A stretch of DNA of 64,000 bases. It comes from Nonomuraea africana. Its GTDB lineage: Bacteria > Actinomycetota > Actinomycetes > Streptosporangiales > Streptosporangiaceae. Position numbers and translations under genes: made by a program. Of the stretch, positions 33,985 to 42,824 are shown piece after piece. The notes under the pieces were generated by a model. It worked only from the letters and a program-made list of their open reading frames with translations. It did no database searches and was not told where the DNA came from. The stretch is taken from NCBI RefSeq assembly GCF_014873535.1, contig NZ_JADBEF010000001.1, forward strand, positions 6,696,001-6,760,000. Direction: 5' to 3'. Within the stretch, counting starts at the first letter, position 1. Every line of letters starts with the position of its first letter.

Positions 33985-34990
33985 TGTCGCCCAGCGAGAA
34001 CCGCGTCTTGGTCAGCGCGAAGGCCAGCCCGGACGAGGTGTCGGCGAAAGCGGCGCTGCCGTTGATGCCGACCATGCCGAACGAGGTGTCCGCGAACGAG
34101 CCGTCCGGCCTGCCCTTGGCGTACCCGAGCGCCCACGTGACGGGGTTGCCCATGAGCTGGTCGGTGCCGGTGAAGGCGGGCGCGGTCACGGTGTCGAGCT
34201 GCTCCTGCGACAGCAGGCGCACCCCGTCGACCTCGCCGAGCAGCGCGGCGTACATCCTGGCGACGGCGCGCGCGGAGAACGTGCCGCCCGCGGGGATGTC
34301 GGCGGCCAGGACGTCCCGCCTGTTGCCGTAGGCGGCGTCGGGCAGCAGGCCGCGAGGGGTGCCGGGGAAGTCGCCCATGACGGCCAGCATGGCGGCGTTG
34401 CCGGGGGCGTCGTCGAGCCTGGCGACCCTGTCCAGCTCGGAGGCGGGGACGCCGAGGTAGAGCTCGTCGGCGATGCCGAGCGGCTCGGCGATCTCCTCGC
34501 GCAGCACCTGCGAGATGGGCTTGCCCGTCGCGCGCCTGACGACCTCGCCGAGGATCCAGCCGAAGGTCTGGGAGTGGTAGCCGGTCCTGGTGCCCGGCTC
34601 CCACCACGGGACCGAGTCCGCGATGGCGCGGCACATGCCGTCCCAGTCGCACAGGTCCTCGATCGTGGTGCCGTCGGGTACGGCGGGCACGCCGACGGTG
34701 TGCGTCAGCACGTGCCGTACGGTCGCCGCCGACTTGCCGTGCGCGCCGAACTCGGGCCACAGCGCGGCGATGGGCGTGTCGTAGGACAGCACGCCGCGCG
34801 CGACCAGCACGTGGACGACGGTCGAGGTGACGGCCTTGCCGGTGGAGGCGCTGTAGACGGGCGTGGACGCCTCGATGGGGCCGGCGGTGGCGTCCACGAC
34901 CAGCTCGCCGTGACGGTAGACGGCGACCTGGAGGCCGCTCTCGGCCCCGGACTCGACGAGCGTGTCGATGGACTTCTGGATGGTGTTCAC
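33947..34990 (-). CDS. Serine hydrolase of the beta-lactamase/esterase family
   Basis: 347 residues from GTG 34990, which overlaps the upstream stop (GTGA) and has GGAG nearby. Catalytic SxxK is in VYSASTGKAVTS (about 60-64) and the second motif is TGYHSQTFGWILGEVV. This is the class C/EstB-type fold that hydrolyses esters or amides; no signal peptide is present, so it is a cytosolic esterase rather than a secreted beta-lactamase. It is translationally coupled to a short YciI-like stub. The stop overlaps the last codons of the broken MFS gene by 38 bases on the opposite strand. Confidence 0.88.
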   Translation of the reverse strand: MNTIQKSIDTLVESGAESGLQVAVYRHGELVVDATAGPIEASTPVYSASTGKAVTSTVVHVLVARGVLSYDTPIAALWPEFGAHGKSAATVRHVLTHTVGVPAVPDGTTIEDLCDWDGMCRAIADSVPWWEPGTRTGYHSQTFGWILGEVVRRATGKPISQVLREEIAEPLGIADELYLGVPASELDRVARLDDAPGNAAMLAVMGDFPGTPRGLLPDAAYGNRRDVLAADIPAGGTFSARAVARMYAALLGEVDGVRLLSQEQLDTVTAPAFTGTDQLMGNPVTWALGYAKGRPDGSFADTSFGMVGINGSAAFADTSSGLAFALTKTRFSLGDISAVQQLLPLLG

Positions 34991-35106
34991 GCCTGGCACT
35001 CCTCTTCGCTGTCTTCCCTGATCATCTCGTTGAGCCGCCGGCGCTGCTCGTCGGTGAGCGCCACCCAGGTCTCCGGGTTCGCGTAGATCATCAGTAGGTA
35101 TTTCAT
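34987..35106 (-). pseudogene. 39-codon YciI/DGPF-type stub
   Basis: ATG 35106 starts MKYLLMIYANPETWVALTDE, the unmistakable beginning of YCII-related proteins, but the frame stops after 39 residues (EECQA) where family members have about 115. Its TGA overlaps the GTG of the serine hydrolase. It may survive only as a leader that couples translation. Confidence 0.65.
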
Positions 35107-35205
35107 GCCCCTTGGTCGGAGTGGTCGCCTCACTTCTCGACACGCCACGCGAGAAATCTTTGCGTGCTCGCGACGTGACGCTCGGTAGTCACTAAGGTTT
35201 GCGTC

Positions 35206-35955
35206 ATGCTTGCCCTCCTTGCCGCCGTAGCGGCCGCAGTCGGCGTGGTAGCGCTCACCGCCTTCCTGTTCAGGAAGCTCGGCACCGAAGACCGCGACCC
35301 CGGGGGCCCTTCGACCGGCCACGCGGGGGCGATGCTGTCAGCGCTGTTCCTGCTGGTCTTCGCGATCGCCATCATCGTGCCGTGGACCACCGCCGACGCC
35401 GCTCGCCAGAACACCTTCGCCGAGGGGCAGGCCGCGGTGGAGACCTACTGGGCCGTGGGCGAGCTGGCCGACGACGACCAGGCGTGGGTACGGCAGAGCC
35501 TGCGCGACTACGTCGCGTTCGTGGTGCGCGACGAGTGGCCGCTGATGGCCGAAGGCCGGATGTCGCCCGAGGGCGGCGCCCGCCTCGACGCCCTGCGCAG
35601 CAGTATCGACCAGTCGAAGGTCGACGACGACACCAAGGCTGCCGTCCTCGACAAGGTGGAGGAGATGTCGGCCGCGCGCAGCAGAAGGGCGGCCGACGCG
35701 GGCACCACCCCGCCGGCCGGGCTGCTGCCGCTCACGATTCTCACCGGCGTGGTGGTGATCATCTTCCCCTTCCTCGCCGGGGCGCGGCCGCGCGGGCTGA
35801 CGCTGGCGCCGCTGATGGTGATGGCGGGGATGCTCGGCATCGGCGTCTACCTGACCTGGAACATCTCCTACGCGTTCGCGGGAGCGCTGGCGGTGGGGCC
35901 CGACGCGCTGCAGGCGGCGCTGCAGGAGTTCCAGAGGATCGCGGAGAGCGCGTGA
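35206..35955 (+). CDS. DUF4239/bestrophin-like membrane protein
   Basis: 249 residues. A first membrane helix at the N-terminus (MLALLAAVAAAVGVVALTAF), a second at about 40-60 (ALFLLVFAIAIIVPW), a soluble middle with FAEGQAAVETYWAVGELADD, and two helices near the end (LLPLTILTGVVVIIFPFLAG and MVMAGMLGIGVYLTWNISYA). This fits DUF4239 proteins, membrane proteins of unknown function in actinomycetes. It is coupled with the proline-rich gene through a GTGA overlap. Confidence 0.8.
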   Translation: MLALLAAVAAAVGVVALTAFLFRKLGTEDRDPGGPSTGHAGAMLSALFLLVFAIAIIVPWTTADAARQNTFAEGQAAVETYWAVGELADDDQAWVRQSLRDYVAFVVRDEWPLMAEGRMSPEGGARLDALRSSIDQSKVDDDTKAAVLDKVEEMSAARSRRAADAGTTPPAGLLPLTILTGVVVIIFPFLAGARPRGLTLAPLMVMAGMLGIGVYLTWNISYAFAGALAVGPDALQAALQEFQRIAESA

Positions 35956-36785
35956 GGGCGGCGGCGCTGCTGGCGGGCGCGCTCCTCAGCCTGGGCGCCG
36001 GGCTCCCCGCCGCTTCCGAGCCGGCCACCCCAGCCCTCGCTCCCGCCCCCGCTCCCCAACCGAGCCCCACCCCGAAGGCGAGCCTCGCCCTCGGGGCGCG
36101 CCCGGTTGTCGCGAGCCCGGCCAACGCGGGCGCGGCCCCGAAGCCAGACCCGGTCGCCGCGGCTCCGGATCCGAAACCGGGTCCGGTCGCCGCGGCTCCG
36201 GATCCGAAACCGGGTCCGGTCGCCACGGGCCCGGTTGGCGCGAACCCAGGCCCGAAGCCAGGTCCGGTCGGCGCGAGCTCGGGCCCGAAGCCGGGGCCGG
36301 TCGGTGTGAGTGTGGGTCCTGTCGGCGCGAGCGTGGGGCCGGAGCCGGAGGAGGTTCACGTCGAGGTGTCGGTGTGTGTCAGCCTGCCGCCCGTGGCGGT
36401 CGAGGTGGGCGACTGTCACCGGCCGACGCCGCCCCCGCCGAGTCCCTCGCCCAGCCCGTCGCCGCCCCCACCGCCTCCGCCGCCGACCCTGGTGCCCACG
36501 CCCGTCTCCAGCACGCCGAGGAGCGCACCGCCCAGGGCCGTCAGTCCCACGCCGAGACCCGTGCCCCAACCGGTCGCGGCGCCGCGGCCGGTGCTCGTGC
36601 CGCCCAAGCCGGTGGAGGCCACACCGTCGCCGCCGAGGACGGCCGTGCCGCAGCGCCGCACCTACATCAGGGCCGAGCCACCGAGGCCGCCACGACGCAA
36701 CCCGATCCGCTCGGTGCTGGTCATGGTGGTGCTGACCACGGTGATCGCCTCGACCACCGCGGTCGCGTTCGGCGCGATCAGATGA
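35952..36785 (+). CDS. Proline-rich exported or membrane-anchored protein with tandem repeats
   Basis: 277 residues from GTG 35952. A signal sequence (VRAAALLAGALLSLGAGLPA) is followed by about 210 residues of Pro/Ala/Gly/Ser-rich sequence, including tandem AAPDPKPGPV units and a run of SPSPSPPPPPPPP, then a basic stretch (PPRPPRRNPIRS) and a C-terminal membrane helix (VLVMVVLTTVIASTTAVAFG). Two Cys lie in VSVCVSLPP and GDCHRP. It is probably a wall-spanning spacer with the C-terminus in the membrane. Function unknown. Confidence 0.7.
   Translation: MRAAALLAGALLSLGAGLPAASEPATPALAPAPAPQPSPTPKASLALGARPVVASPANAGAAPKPDPVAAAPDPKPGPVAAAPDPKPGPVATGPVGANPGPKPGPVGASSGPKPGPVGVSVGPVGASVGPEPEEVHVEVSVCVSLPPVAVEVGDCHRPTPPPPSPSPSPSPPPPPPPPTLVPTPVSSTPRSAPPRAVSPTPRPVPQPVAAPRPVLVPPKPVEATPSPPRTAVPQRRTYIRAEPPRPPRRNPIRSVLVMVVLTTVIASTTAVAFGAIR
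36152..36217 (+). repeat. 33-bp tandem repeat inside the proline-rich gene
   Basis: Two identical 33-base units (36152-36184 and 36185-36217) encode an 11-residue repeat; a diverged third copy begins at 36218. Identity at the DNA level points to recent slippage. Confidence 0.85.
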
Positions 36786-36830
36786 CCGATCAGCACCAGA
36801 CGATCGTCGGGATCACACGACCGGTAGCGA

Positions 36831-37766
36831 TCAGATGATCGATGGGGACCAGATGACCAGGAGTGTCTTGCCTGTGGTCTGGCGGGCCTCGATCGCGCGG
36901 TGTGCCGAGGCTGCCTCCTCCAGCGGGTAGGTCTGCCCGATCGTCGGGCGCAACCGCCCCTGCGCGGCCAGTTCCAGGGCCGCGGCCACCAGCCCCTTCA
37001 GCTCCTCGGGGCTGGGAGGGCCCGAGCGCTCCAGGACCGTGATCGGCAACCCGTCCACCTCCGACCACGAGCCGCTGGCCATGCCGTACATGCTGGCTCT
37101 GCCGCCGGGGCGCAGGGCGGTCATGGCCTCGGTGCCCACCGCTCCGCCCACCCCGTCGAAGACCACGTCGGCCTCGATCGAGCGCGCCCACCCCGGCTCG
37201 GAGTAGTCGACGAAGGTGCCGAACCGCTCCACGAGCTCCCGCTTGCCGCGCGCGGCCCCGATCGCCTCGGCTCCCGAGGCGGCGGCCAGCTGCATGAGCA
37301 GCCCGCCGACCCCGCCGCCAGCCGCCAGCACCAGCACCCGCTCCCCCGGCTGGATCTTCGCCTGCTCGTACAGCATTACCGCGGTGCGTCCGTCGGCCAG
37401 CAGCGCCACCGCGTCGCGCAGCGCCACTCCTTCGGGCACGGGCACCACGTCGGCGGCCGAGGCCAGCGCCAGCGAGGCGTAGCCGCCGGTCCCTCCCGTG
37501 GTGGTGACCACGACGGTGCCGACCAGTCCCTCATCGACCCCCGGACCGACCGCCACGATCGCGCCGCCGACCCCGTTGCCGGGAGTGCGCGGCAGCGGCG
37601 GCGGCGCGAAGGGCCCCTTCCCGGCCCGCACCTGTGTCTCCACGAACGTGATGCTCGCGAACTCCACCCGCACCAGCACCTGGCCCTCGGCCGGCACCGG
37701 ATCCTCCACCGTGCGCGCCCTCAGCACCTCGGGCCCGCCGAACTCGTCCATCACGATCGCTCTCAT
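36831..37766 (-). CDS. Zinc-type alcohol dehydrogenase/quinone oxidoreductase
   Basis: 311 residues from ATG 37766 with GGAGG 4 bases upstream. GroES-like N-domain (MRAIVMDEFGGPEVLRARTV, PGNGVGGAIVAVGPGVDE) and a Rossmann NADPH domain with VLVLAAGGGVGGLLMQLA at about 140. There are no zinc cysteines, as in QOR-type quinone reductases. The gene is divergent from the winged-helix protein at 37846; two inverted repeats lie between them. Confidence 0.9.
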   Translation of the reverse strand: MRAIVMDEFGGPEVLRARTVEDPVPAEGQVLVRVEFASITFVETQVRAGKGPFAPPPLPRTPGNGVGGAIVAVGPGVDEGLVGTVVVTTTGGTGGYASLALASAADVVPVPEGVALRDAVALLADGRTAVMLYEQAKIQPGERVLVLAAGGGVGGLLMQLAAASGAEAIGAARGKRELVERFGTFVDYSEPGWARSIEADVVFDGVGGAVGTEAMTALRPGGRASMYGMASGSWSEVDGLPITVLERSGPPSPEELKGLVAAALELAAQGRLRPTIGQTYPLEEAASAHRAIEARQTTGKTLLVIWSPSII

Positions 37767-37779
37767 GCCTCCACCATAA

Positions 37780-37827
37780 CGGAGCAATTCGCTCCGCAAA
37801 ACAATGCGGAACGAAACGTGCCGCATT
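37780..37827. promoter_or_regulatory. Two inverted repeats between divergent genes
   Basis: CGGAGC-N5-GCTCCG (37780-37796) and AATGCGG-N11-CCGCATT (37803-37827) lie in the 79-bp divergent promoter region of the quinone reductase and the winged-helix gene. They look like operators for dimeric repressors; no adjacent repressor gene is obvious unless the winged-helix protein serves. Confidence 0.4.
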
Positions 37828-37845
37828 GGCTTCTACGCTGACAGC

Positions 37846-38925
37846 ATGAACTGGAACGCCCGCCGTCTGGCGCGTCACTTTCCCGACGACCCCTCCGCCA
37901 CCGCCGCCGACGTGGTCGCCGCGATGTGCGGCGCGCACGCCCAGGTGATGTCGGCGGCCGAGCTGTCGATCGGCCTCCGCATGCCCGGCGTCACCAGGGT
38001 GGCGGTCCGCGAGGCGCTGTGGGACGAGCGCAGCCTGGTCAAGACCTACGGCCCGCGCGGCACCGTGCACCTGCTCCCCGCCCGTGACCTGGCCATGTGG
38101 ACCGGCGCCCTGTCCTGCCTGCCGGCGGGCCGGATCGACCTGCTCACCCCCGACCAGATCGACCAGGTCGTCGAGGCGATCGGCATCGCGCTGAAGGACA
38201 CGGCACTCGTCGTCGACGAACTGGATGAGGCGGTGACGGCGATCGCCGGCCCGTGGGCGGGCGACAGGGTCATGGAAGCGTTCCAGACGAAGTGGCCGCG
38301 CTGGCGGCAGGCCATGCACCTCGCCGCGCACAGGGGCGTGCTCGCCTTCGGCCCCACCAGGGGCCGCAAGGTCACCTACACCAACCCGTGCGTACGACCC
38401 GCCGACGCCGCGAGCGCGCGGGCCGAGCTGCTGCGGCGCTACCTGCACTCCTACGGCCCGTCCACCCCTCAGCACTTCGCCCGCTGGCTGTCGGCCCCCG
38501 TCTCCTGGGCCACCAGGGTGTTCGAGGAGGTCGCGCTGGAGAAGGTCGAGGGCGGCTGGGTGAACGAGGGAGACACCGAGGCGCCCGACGGGCCGGCGAG
38601 GGGCGTGCGGCTGCTGCCGTACTTCGACGCCTTCGTCGTCGGCTCGCACCCGCGCGAGCAGCTCTTCCCCGGCATGGCGTGGGAGCGCGCGCTGGCGGGC
38701 GGGCAGGCGGGCAACTACCCGGTCCTGCTGATCGACGGGATCGTGGCGGGGGTCTGGCACCAGCGCCGCTCGGGCAGGAAGCTCGACATCGCCGTCGAGC
38801 CGCTCGCCGAGCTGGACGCGCGGCAGCTGGCGCGGCTCGGTGAGCAGGTCGAGCGGATCGGCGAGATCATGGAGGGCGTCCCCCGGCTGACGATCGGCAA
38901 GATCACCGTGGGGCCGCACGCCTAG
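37846..38925 (+). CDS. Winged-helix DNA-binding protein of the AlkZ/YcaQ superfamily
   Basis: 359 residues from ATG 37846. The sequence has tandem winged-helix character of HTH_42/AlkZ-type proteins: LGLRM-like start (MSAAELSIGLRMPGVTRVAV), REALWDERSLVKTYGPRGTV, RLLPYFDAFVVGSHPREQLF and LLIDGIVAGVWHQRRSGRKL. Known relatives are DNA glycosylases that unhook interstrand crosslinks and often give self-resistance in natural product clusters (AlkZ of the azinomycin cluster). The catalytic QxQ motif is not apparent near the expected place, so it may be of the YcaQ/other subclass. Repair of alkylated DNA is the leading guess. Confidence 0.82.
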   Translation: MNWNARRLARHFPDDPSATAADVVAAMCGAHAQVMSAAELSIGLRMPGVTRVAVREALWDERSLVKTYGPRGTVHLLPARDLAMWTGALSCLPAGRIDLLTPDQIDQVVEAIGIALKDTALVVDELDEAVTAIAGPWAGDRVMEAFQTKWPRWRQAMHLAAHRGVLAFGPTRGRKVTYTNPCVRPADAASARAELLRRYLHSYGPSTPQHFARWLSAPVSWATRVFEEVALEKVEGGWVNEGDTEAPDGPARGVRLLPYFDAFVVGSHPREQLFPGMAWERALAGGQAGNYPVLLIDGIVAGVWHQRRSGRKLDIAVEPLAELDARQLARLGEQVERIGEIMEGVPRLTIGKITVGPHA

Positions 38926-39028
38926 GTCATCGCGTGGGCCACGGCCACGACCACGGCAGCCTTCCGCAGGGCGGGATGAGTACGGGGCTACTCATGACGC
39001 CCGCCGGAACCGCGCCGACAGTGAAGCC

Positions 39029-40171
39029 ATGCCAGCCATTCGCGCACGGCGCCTGTTCGACGGCATGGACCTGCTCGGCGAGCGGGTCGTGCACGTCGCC
39101 GACGGCAAAATCACCGCCGTCACCGAGGACGGCCCCGCCGACCTCGACCTGGGCGACGTCACGCTCCTGCCCGGGCTCATCGACTGCCACGTCCACCTGG
39201 TCTTCGACGCGAGCACCGACCCCGTCGGCCACCTGCGGGAGTCGAGCGACGAGGAGGTGCTCGACAGGATGCGCGGGGAAGCGGCCAGAACGCTCGCCGC
39301 CGGCGTCACGACGGTCAGGGACCTCGGCGACCGCGGCTACCTCGCGCTCAGGCTCGCCGAGAAGCTCGGCGTCACCGAGGGGCCGGAGATCCTCGCCTCC
39401 GGACCGCCGATCACCACGACCAGGGGTCACTGCTGGTTCCTCGGCGGGGAGGCCGACGGCGTGGAGGGGGTCCGCGCGGCCGTACGCGAGCGGGCCAGGC
39501 AGGGCGCGCACGTGGTCAAGATGATGGTCACCGGCGGCGAGATGACCCCGGGCACCTACTCCCACCTGCGGCAGTACGGCCTGGCCGAGTTGCGCGCCGC
39601 GGTGGAGGAGGCCCACGCGCACGGCTTACCGATCGCCGCGCACGCCCACGCGGGCGAGGGGATCGCCGACGCGCTCGCGGCGGGGTTCGACACGATCGAG
39701 CACTGCTCGTTCATGACCGAGCACGCGGCCGCCCACGACGACACGATCATCGCCAGGCTGGCGGCCTCCGAGGTGATCGTCTCGCTCACCGCGGGGATGG
39801 TGCCCACCGACGTGCCGCCGCCGCCGGGCGTCGCGAAGCGGCTGCCGGGAATCATGGCGTCGCTCAGGGCCCTCTACGCGGAGGGCGTGTCCTTCGTGAT
39901 CGGCAGCGACGCGGGGATCGGGCCCATCAAGCCGCACGGCGTCCTGCCGTACGGGGCGCAGATGCTGGTCGGCCTCGGCTACGCCCCGCTCGACGTGCTG
40001 CGTTCGATCACCTCGCGCGCGGCCAGGGCGTGCCGGGTGGCCGACAGGAAGGGACGGATCATGCAGGGGTTCGACGGCGACCTCGTGGCCTGCGGCGGCG
40101 ACCCGCTGACCGATATCAGCGTGCTCCAACGGCCTTCCGCGGTCTTCAGGATGGGGAGACGGGTTCGGTGA
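39029..40171 (+). CDS. Amidohydrolase family protein
   Basis: 380 residues. Metal-dependent TIM-barrel hydrolase: LLPGLIDCHVHLVFDAS has the HxH pair (about 54-56), VVKMMVTGG holds the bridging Lys (about 161), then HAHAGEG, DTIEHCS and the catalytic GSDAGIGP. These match the imidazolonepropionase/prolidase-like subgroup of soluble amidohydrolases. Substrate not predictable. It stands alone downstream of the AlkZ-like gene. Confidence 0.92.
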   Translation: MPAIRARRLFDGMDLLGERVVHVADGKITAVTEDGPADLDLGDVTLLPGLIDCHVHLVFDASTDPVGHLRESSDEEVLDRMRGEAARTLAAGVTTVRDLGDRGYLALRLAEKLGVTEGPEILASGPPITTTRGHCWFLGGEADGVEGVRAAVRERARQGAHVVKMMVTGGEMTPGTYSHLRQYGLAELRAAVEEAHAHGLPIAAHAHAGEGIADALAAGFDTIEHCSFMTEHAAAHDDTIIARLAASEVIVSLTAGMVPTDVPPPPGVAKRLPGIMASLRALYAEGVSFVIGSDAGIGPIKPHGVLPYGAQMLVGLGYAPLDVLRSITSRAARACRVADRKGRIMQGFDGDLVACGGDPLTDISVLQRPSAVFRMGRRVR

Positions 40172-40212
40172 ACTCCGGGAAACCGCACCCGGTCATTCGA
40201 TAGAGTGTTCGC

Positions 40213-40710
40213 ATGCTTCTCCTCATCGACGTCCAGCGGAACATGCTGGAGCCGCCCCTCCCCGTGCCCGCGTGGCAGGACGTGTCCGCGGCCATCGCCA
40301 CCCTGCTCGAACGCGCCCGCGCCGCGGGCGAGCCGGTGGCGTGGGTCCGCAACAACGGCGGCCCCGACGATCCCGACGCCCCGGGCACCACGGGCTGGGA
40401 ACTGGTGCACGAGCCCGCGGCCGGTGAGCCGGTCATCGACAAGTCGGTCCCCGACTCCTTCGCCAACACCGACCTGGGCGACCTGCTGCCACCCGCCAGC
40501 CACCTGGTCGTGGCGGGCATGCAGAGCGAGTGGTGCGTGCGCGAGACGTCGCTCACCGCGCTGGCCCTCGGCCACGAGGTCACGCTCGTGCGCGGGGCCC
40601 ACGCCACCTACGACGACCCGCGTCCGGCCCACGAGATCTCCCTCGCGGTCGAGAAGGAGCTGTCCGAGGCCGGCGCCCGCGTCGTCGAGGTCGACGAGGT
40701 CACCTTCTAG
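40213..40710 (+). CDS. Isochorismatase-family cysteine hydrolase
   Basis: 165 residues. The catalytic triad is D6 (MLLLIDVQRNML), K77 (VIDKSVPDSF) and C108 (GMQSEWCVRETSLTALALGH). The family covers nicotinamidases, N-carbamoyl hydrolases and isochorismatases; this one is of the small YcaC/pncA-like size. No aryl carrier domain is attached, so it is not a siderophore EntB-type protein. Confidence 0.92.
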   Translation: MLLLIDVQRNMLEPPLPVPAWQDVSAAIATLLERARAAGEPVAWVRNNGGPDDPDAPGTTGWELVHEPAAGEPVIDKSVPDSFANTDLGDLLPPASHLVVAGMQSEWCVRETSLTALALGHEVTLVRGAHATYDDPRPAHEISLAVEKELSEAGARVVEVDEVTF

Positions 40711-40753
40711 GCTGCCCGCGCGCCCGCCCTGCCCGCGTGCGAGCATCGGGGTC

Positions 40754-41551
40754 ATGGCTGCCTACCGCATCGAGCAGGACACGCTCCTCCACGGACTGCC
40801 CCGTTTCTCGCTCGGGTCGGGCGAGCCGCTGATCGTCCTGCGCGGGTTCGGCGTCAACCACGCCAACCCGAAGGGGATGGAGCGGCCGCTGGAGCTCAAG
40901 ATCGTCCGCCCGCTCGCCGAACGCCTCAGGGTCCATGCGGTCACCAGGGCGCCCGGCATGCGCCCCGGCACCACGATGGCCGAGATCGCCGCCCAGCACG
41001 CCGAGGCACTCATGGCGGAGTTCGGCGAACCGGTGAACGTCCTCGGCCTGTCCTCGGGCGGCTCCGTGGCGCTGCAACTGGCCGCCGACCATCCCCACAC
41101 CGTCCGCAAGCTGGTCGTGGCAGGCGCGGGTCACCGGCTCACCGACCTGACGCGGCAGGTACAGCGGCGCTACACCGAGGTGGCCGCGACAGGGCGGCGT
41201 AGCCTGCATCTGCTCGCGCCGCTGATGACCGGGTCGCGGCTCGGCCGGCTCGCCCTGACCCCCGGGCTCTGGCTGATGGACCCGCTGATGCGCGCGACCG
41301 ACCCCGCCGATCCGCTCGCCTTCGCCAGGGCGGAAGACTCCTTCTCCATCGGCGACCGCCTGGCCGACATCACCGCGCCCGCCCTTCTCATCAACGGGGA
41401 GAAGGATCTCGCCTACACTCCCGAGATCTTCCGCGAGACGGCCGAGGGAATCCCCGACTGCCGCCACATCGTCTATCCGGGCGCCAGTCACATGGGCAGC
41501 TTCACCCACCCGCGCTTCGCCGCCGACGTCGCCGACTTCGTGCTGAGCTGA
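40754..41551 (+). CDS. Alpha/beta hydrolase
   Basis: 265 residues from ATG 40754. Nucleophile elbow GLSSGGSVAL (about residues 100-109), acid in INGEKDLAYTP and catalytic His in PGASHMGSF form the usual triad. An oxyanion region LRGFGVNHANP lies near the start. A cytosolic esterase/lipase-like hydrolase without assigned substrate. Confidence 0.9.
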   Translation: MAAYRIEQDTLLHGLPRFSLGSGEPLIVLRGFGVNHANPKGMERPLELKIVRPLAERLRVHAVTRAPGMRPGTTMAEIAAQHAEALMAEFGEPVNVLGLSSGGSVALQLAADHPHTVRKLVVAGAGHRLTDLTRQVQRRYTEVAATGRRSLHLLAPLMTGSRLGRLALTPGLWLMDPLMRATDPADPLAFARAEDSFSIGDRLADITAPALLINGEKDLAYTPEIFRETAEGIPDCRHIVYPGASHMGSFTHPRFAADVADFVLS

Positions 41552-41654
41552 TCTCCTTCGAGATCATCACAAATAGCCGACTCGGTAGACGGGCAGGCCG
41601 ACATACCAGTAGAAATACCCCGCCAGGTATCCCTGTGGGCGGAGGAGCGACACT

Positions 41655-42815
41655 GTGTCGAGCGAGATCCTGAGGTCCCGGAGCAACGTGGGCGGCAGGG
41701 TCGCGCCGATCGAGCTCTTCTTCGACCTCGTCTACGTCTTCGCGATCACCCAGCTCTCCCACCTGCTGCTGGAGCATCTCGACCTCCAGGGCGTGGGCCT
41801 GACGCTGATCCTGGCGCTGGCCGTGTGGTGGGCGTGGATGTACACCACGTGGAGCACGAACTACCTGCAGCCCGACCACCCCTCGATGCGGCTCACGCTC
41901 GTCGGCGTGATGGTCGGCGGGCTGGTGATGGCAGCGGCGCTGCCGCACGCCTTCGGCGAGCACGCCCTGTGGTTCGCCGGCGGTTACGTGCTGATCCAGG
42001 TGGGGCGCACGATCGCGGTCACGGTCCTGTCCAGGGGCACCACGCTGCAGACCGTCTTCATCAGGGTCCTGGTCTGGCTGGTGATGTCGGCCGTGCTGTG
42101 GATCGCCGGCGCCCTGGTCGGCGGCACCGCTCAGATCGTGCTGTGGCTGGCCGCCCTGGTGGTCGAGTACGCCGCGCCCGCCATCGGCTACCCCACGCCG
42201 TTCCTGCCCAGGAGCGTCACGACCGACTGGACGATCGACGGCTCGCACATGGCCGAGCGCTGCCAGCTGTTCGTCATCATCGCCCTCGGCGAGTCCGTGC
42301 TGGTCACCGGGGCGACGCTGGCGGGACACGACTTCACCCCGGGAGCCGTCGCCGCCTTCGTGGTCTCCTTCCTCGGCAGCGTGGCGCTGTGGTGGGTGTA
42401 CTTCGACCGCACCGCCGAGGCCGCCGCCGAGGCCATCGCCGCCTCCGACGACCCCGGACGGCTCGGCCGCTCCGCCTACACCTACATCCACATCCCCATG
42501 GTGCTCGGCATCATCGTCTCGGCGGTCGGCGACGAGCTGGTGATCGCCCATCCCGGCGGGCACACGAGTCTGGCCACGGCGCTGACCGTGCTGGGCGGCC
42601 CCGCGCTGTTCCTCGTCGGGCACGCGATGTTCAAGCGGGCGGTGTTCGGCTACGTGCCCCTCAACCGCGTGGCGGCCGTGGCCGCGTTGGCGGCGCTGGG
42701 AGTGCTCGCGCTGGTCGCGCCGCCGCTGGTGATCAGCACGGCGGCGATGCTGGTGGTCTGGGGCGTCGCGATCTGGGACTCGGCCCTGTTCCGCAGGCTC
42801 CAGAACGCCGCCTGA
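41655..42815 (+). CDS. Low temperature requirement protein A (LtrA) family membrane protein
   Basis: 386 residues from GTG 41655 with GGAGGAG 9 bases upstream. About eleven membrane helices and the LtrA motifs RVAPIELFFDLVYVFAITQL (about 14-33), ITALGE-type LFVIIALGESVLVTGATLAG and WWVYFDRTAE. The family was named for cold growth of Listeria; the biochemical role is unknown. A single gene. Confidence 0.93.
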   Translation: MSSEILRSRSNVGGRVAPIELFFDLVYVFAITQLSHLLLEHLDLQGVGLTLILALAVWWAWMYTTWSTNYLQPDHPSMRLTLVGVMVGGLVMAAALPHAFGEHALWFAGGYVLIQVGRTIAVTVLSRGTTLQTVFIRVLVWLVMSAVLWIAGALVGGTAQIVLWLAALVVEYAAPAIGYPTPFLPRSVTTDWTIDGSHMAERCQLFVIIALGESVLVTGATLAGHDFTPGAVAAFVVSFLGSVALWWVYFDRTAEAAAEAIAASDDPGRLGRSAYTYIHIPMVLGIIVSAVGDELVIAHPGGHTSLATALTVLGGPALFLVGHAMFKRAVFGYVPLNRVAAVAALAALGVLALVAPPLVISTAAMLVVWGVAIWDSALFRRLQNAA

Positions 42816-42824
42816 GGACCCGGC

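Noticed and set aside
36152..36700. Repeat array suggesting CRISPR
   Set aside because: The repeats are codon-sized, lie inside a proline-rich gene and lack spacers.
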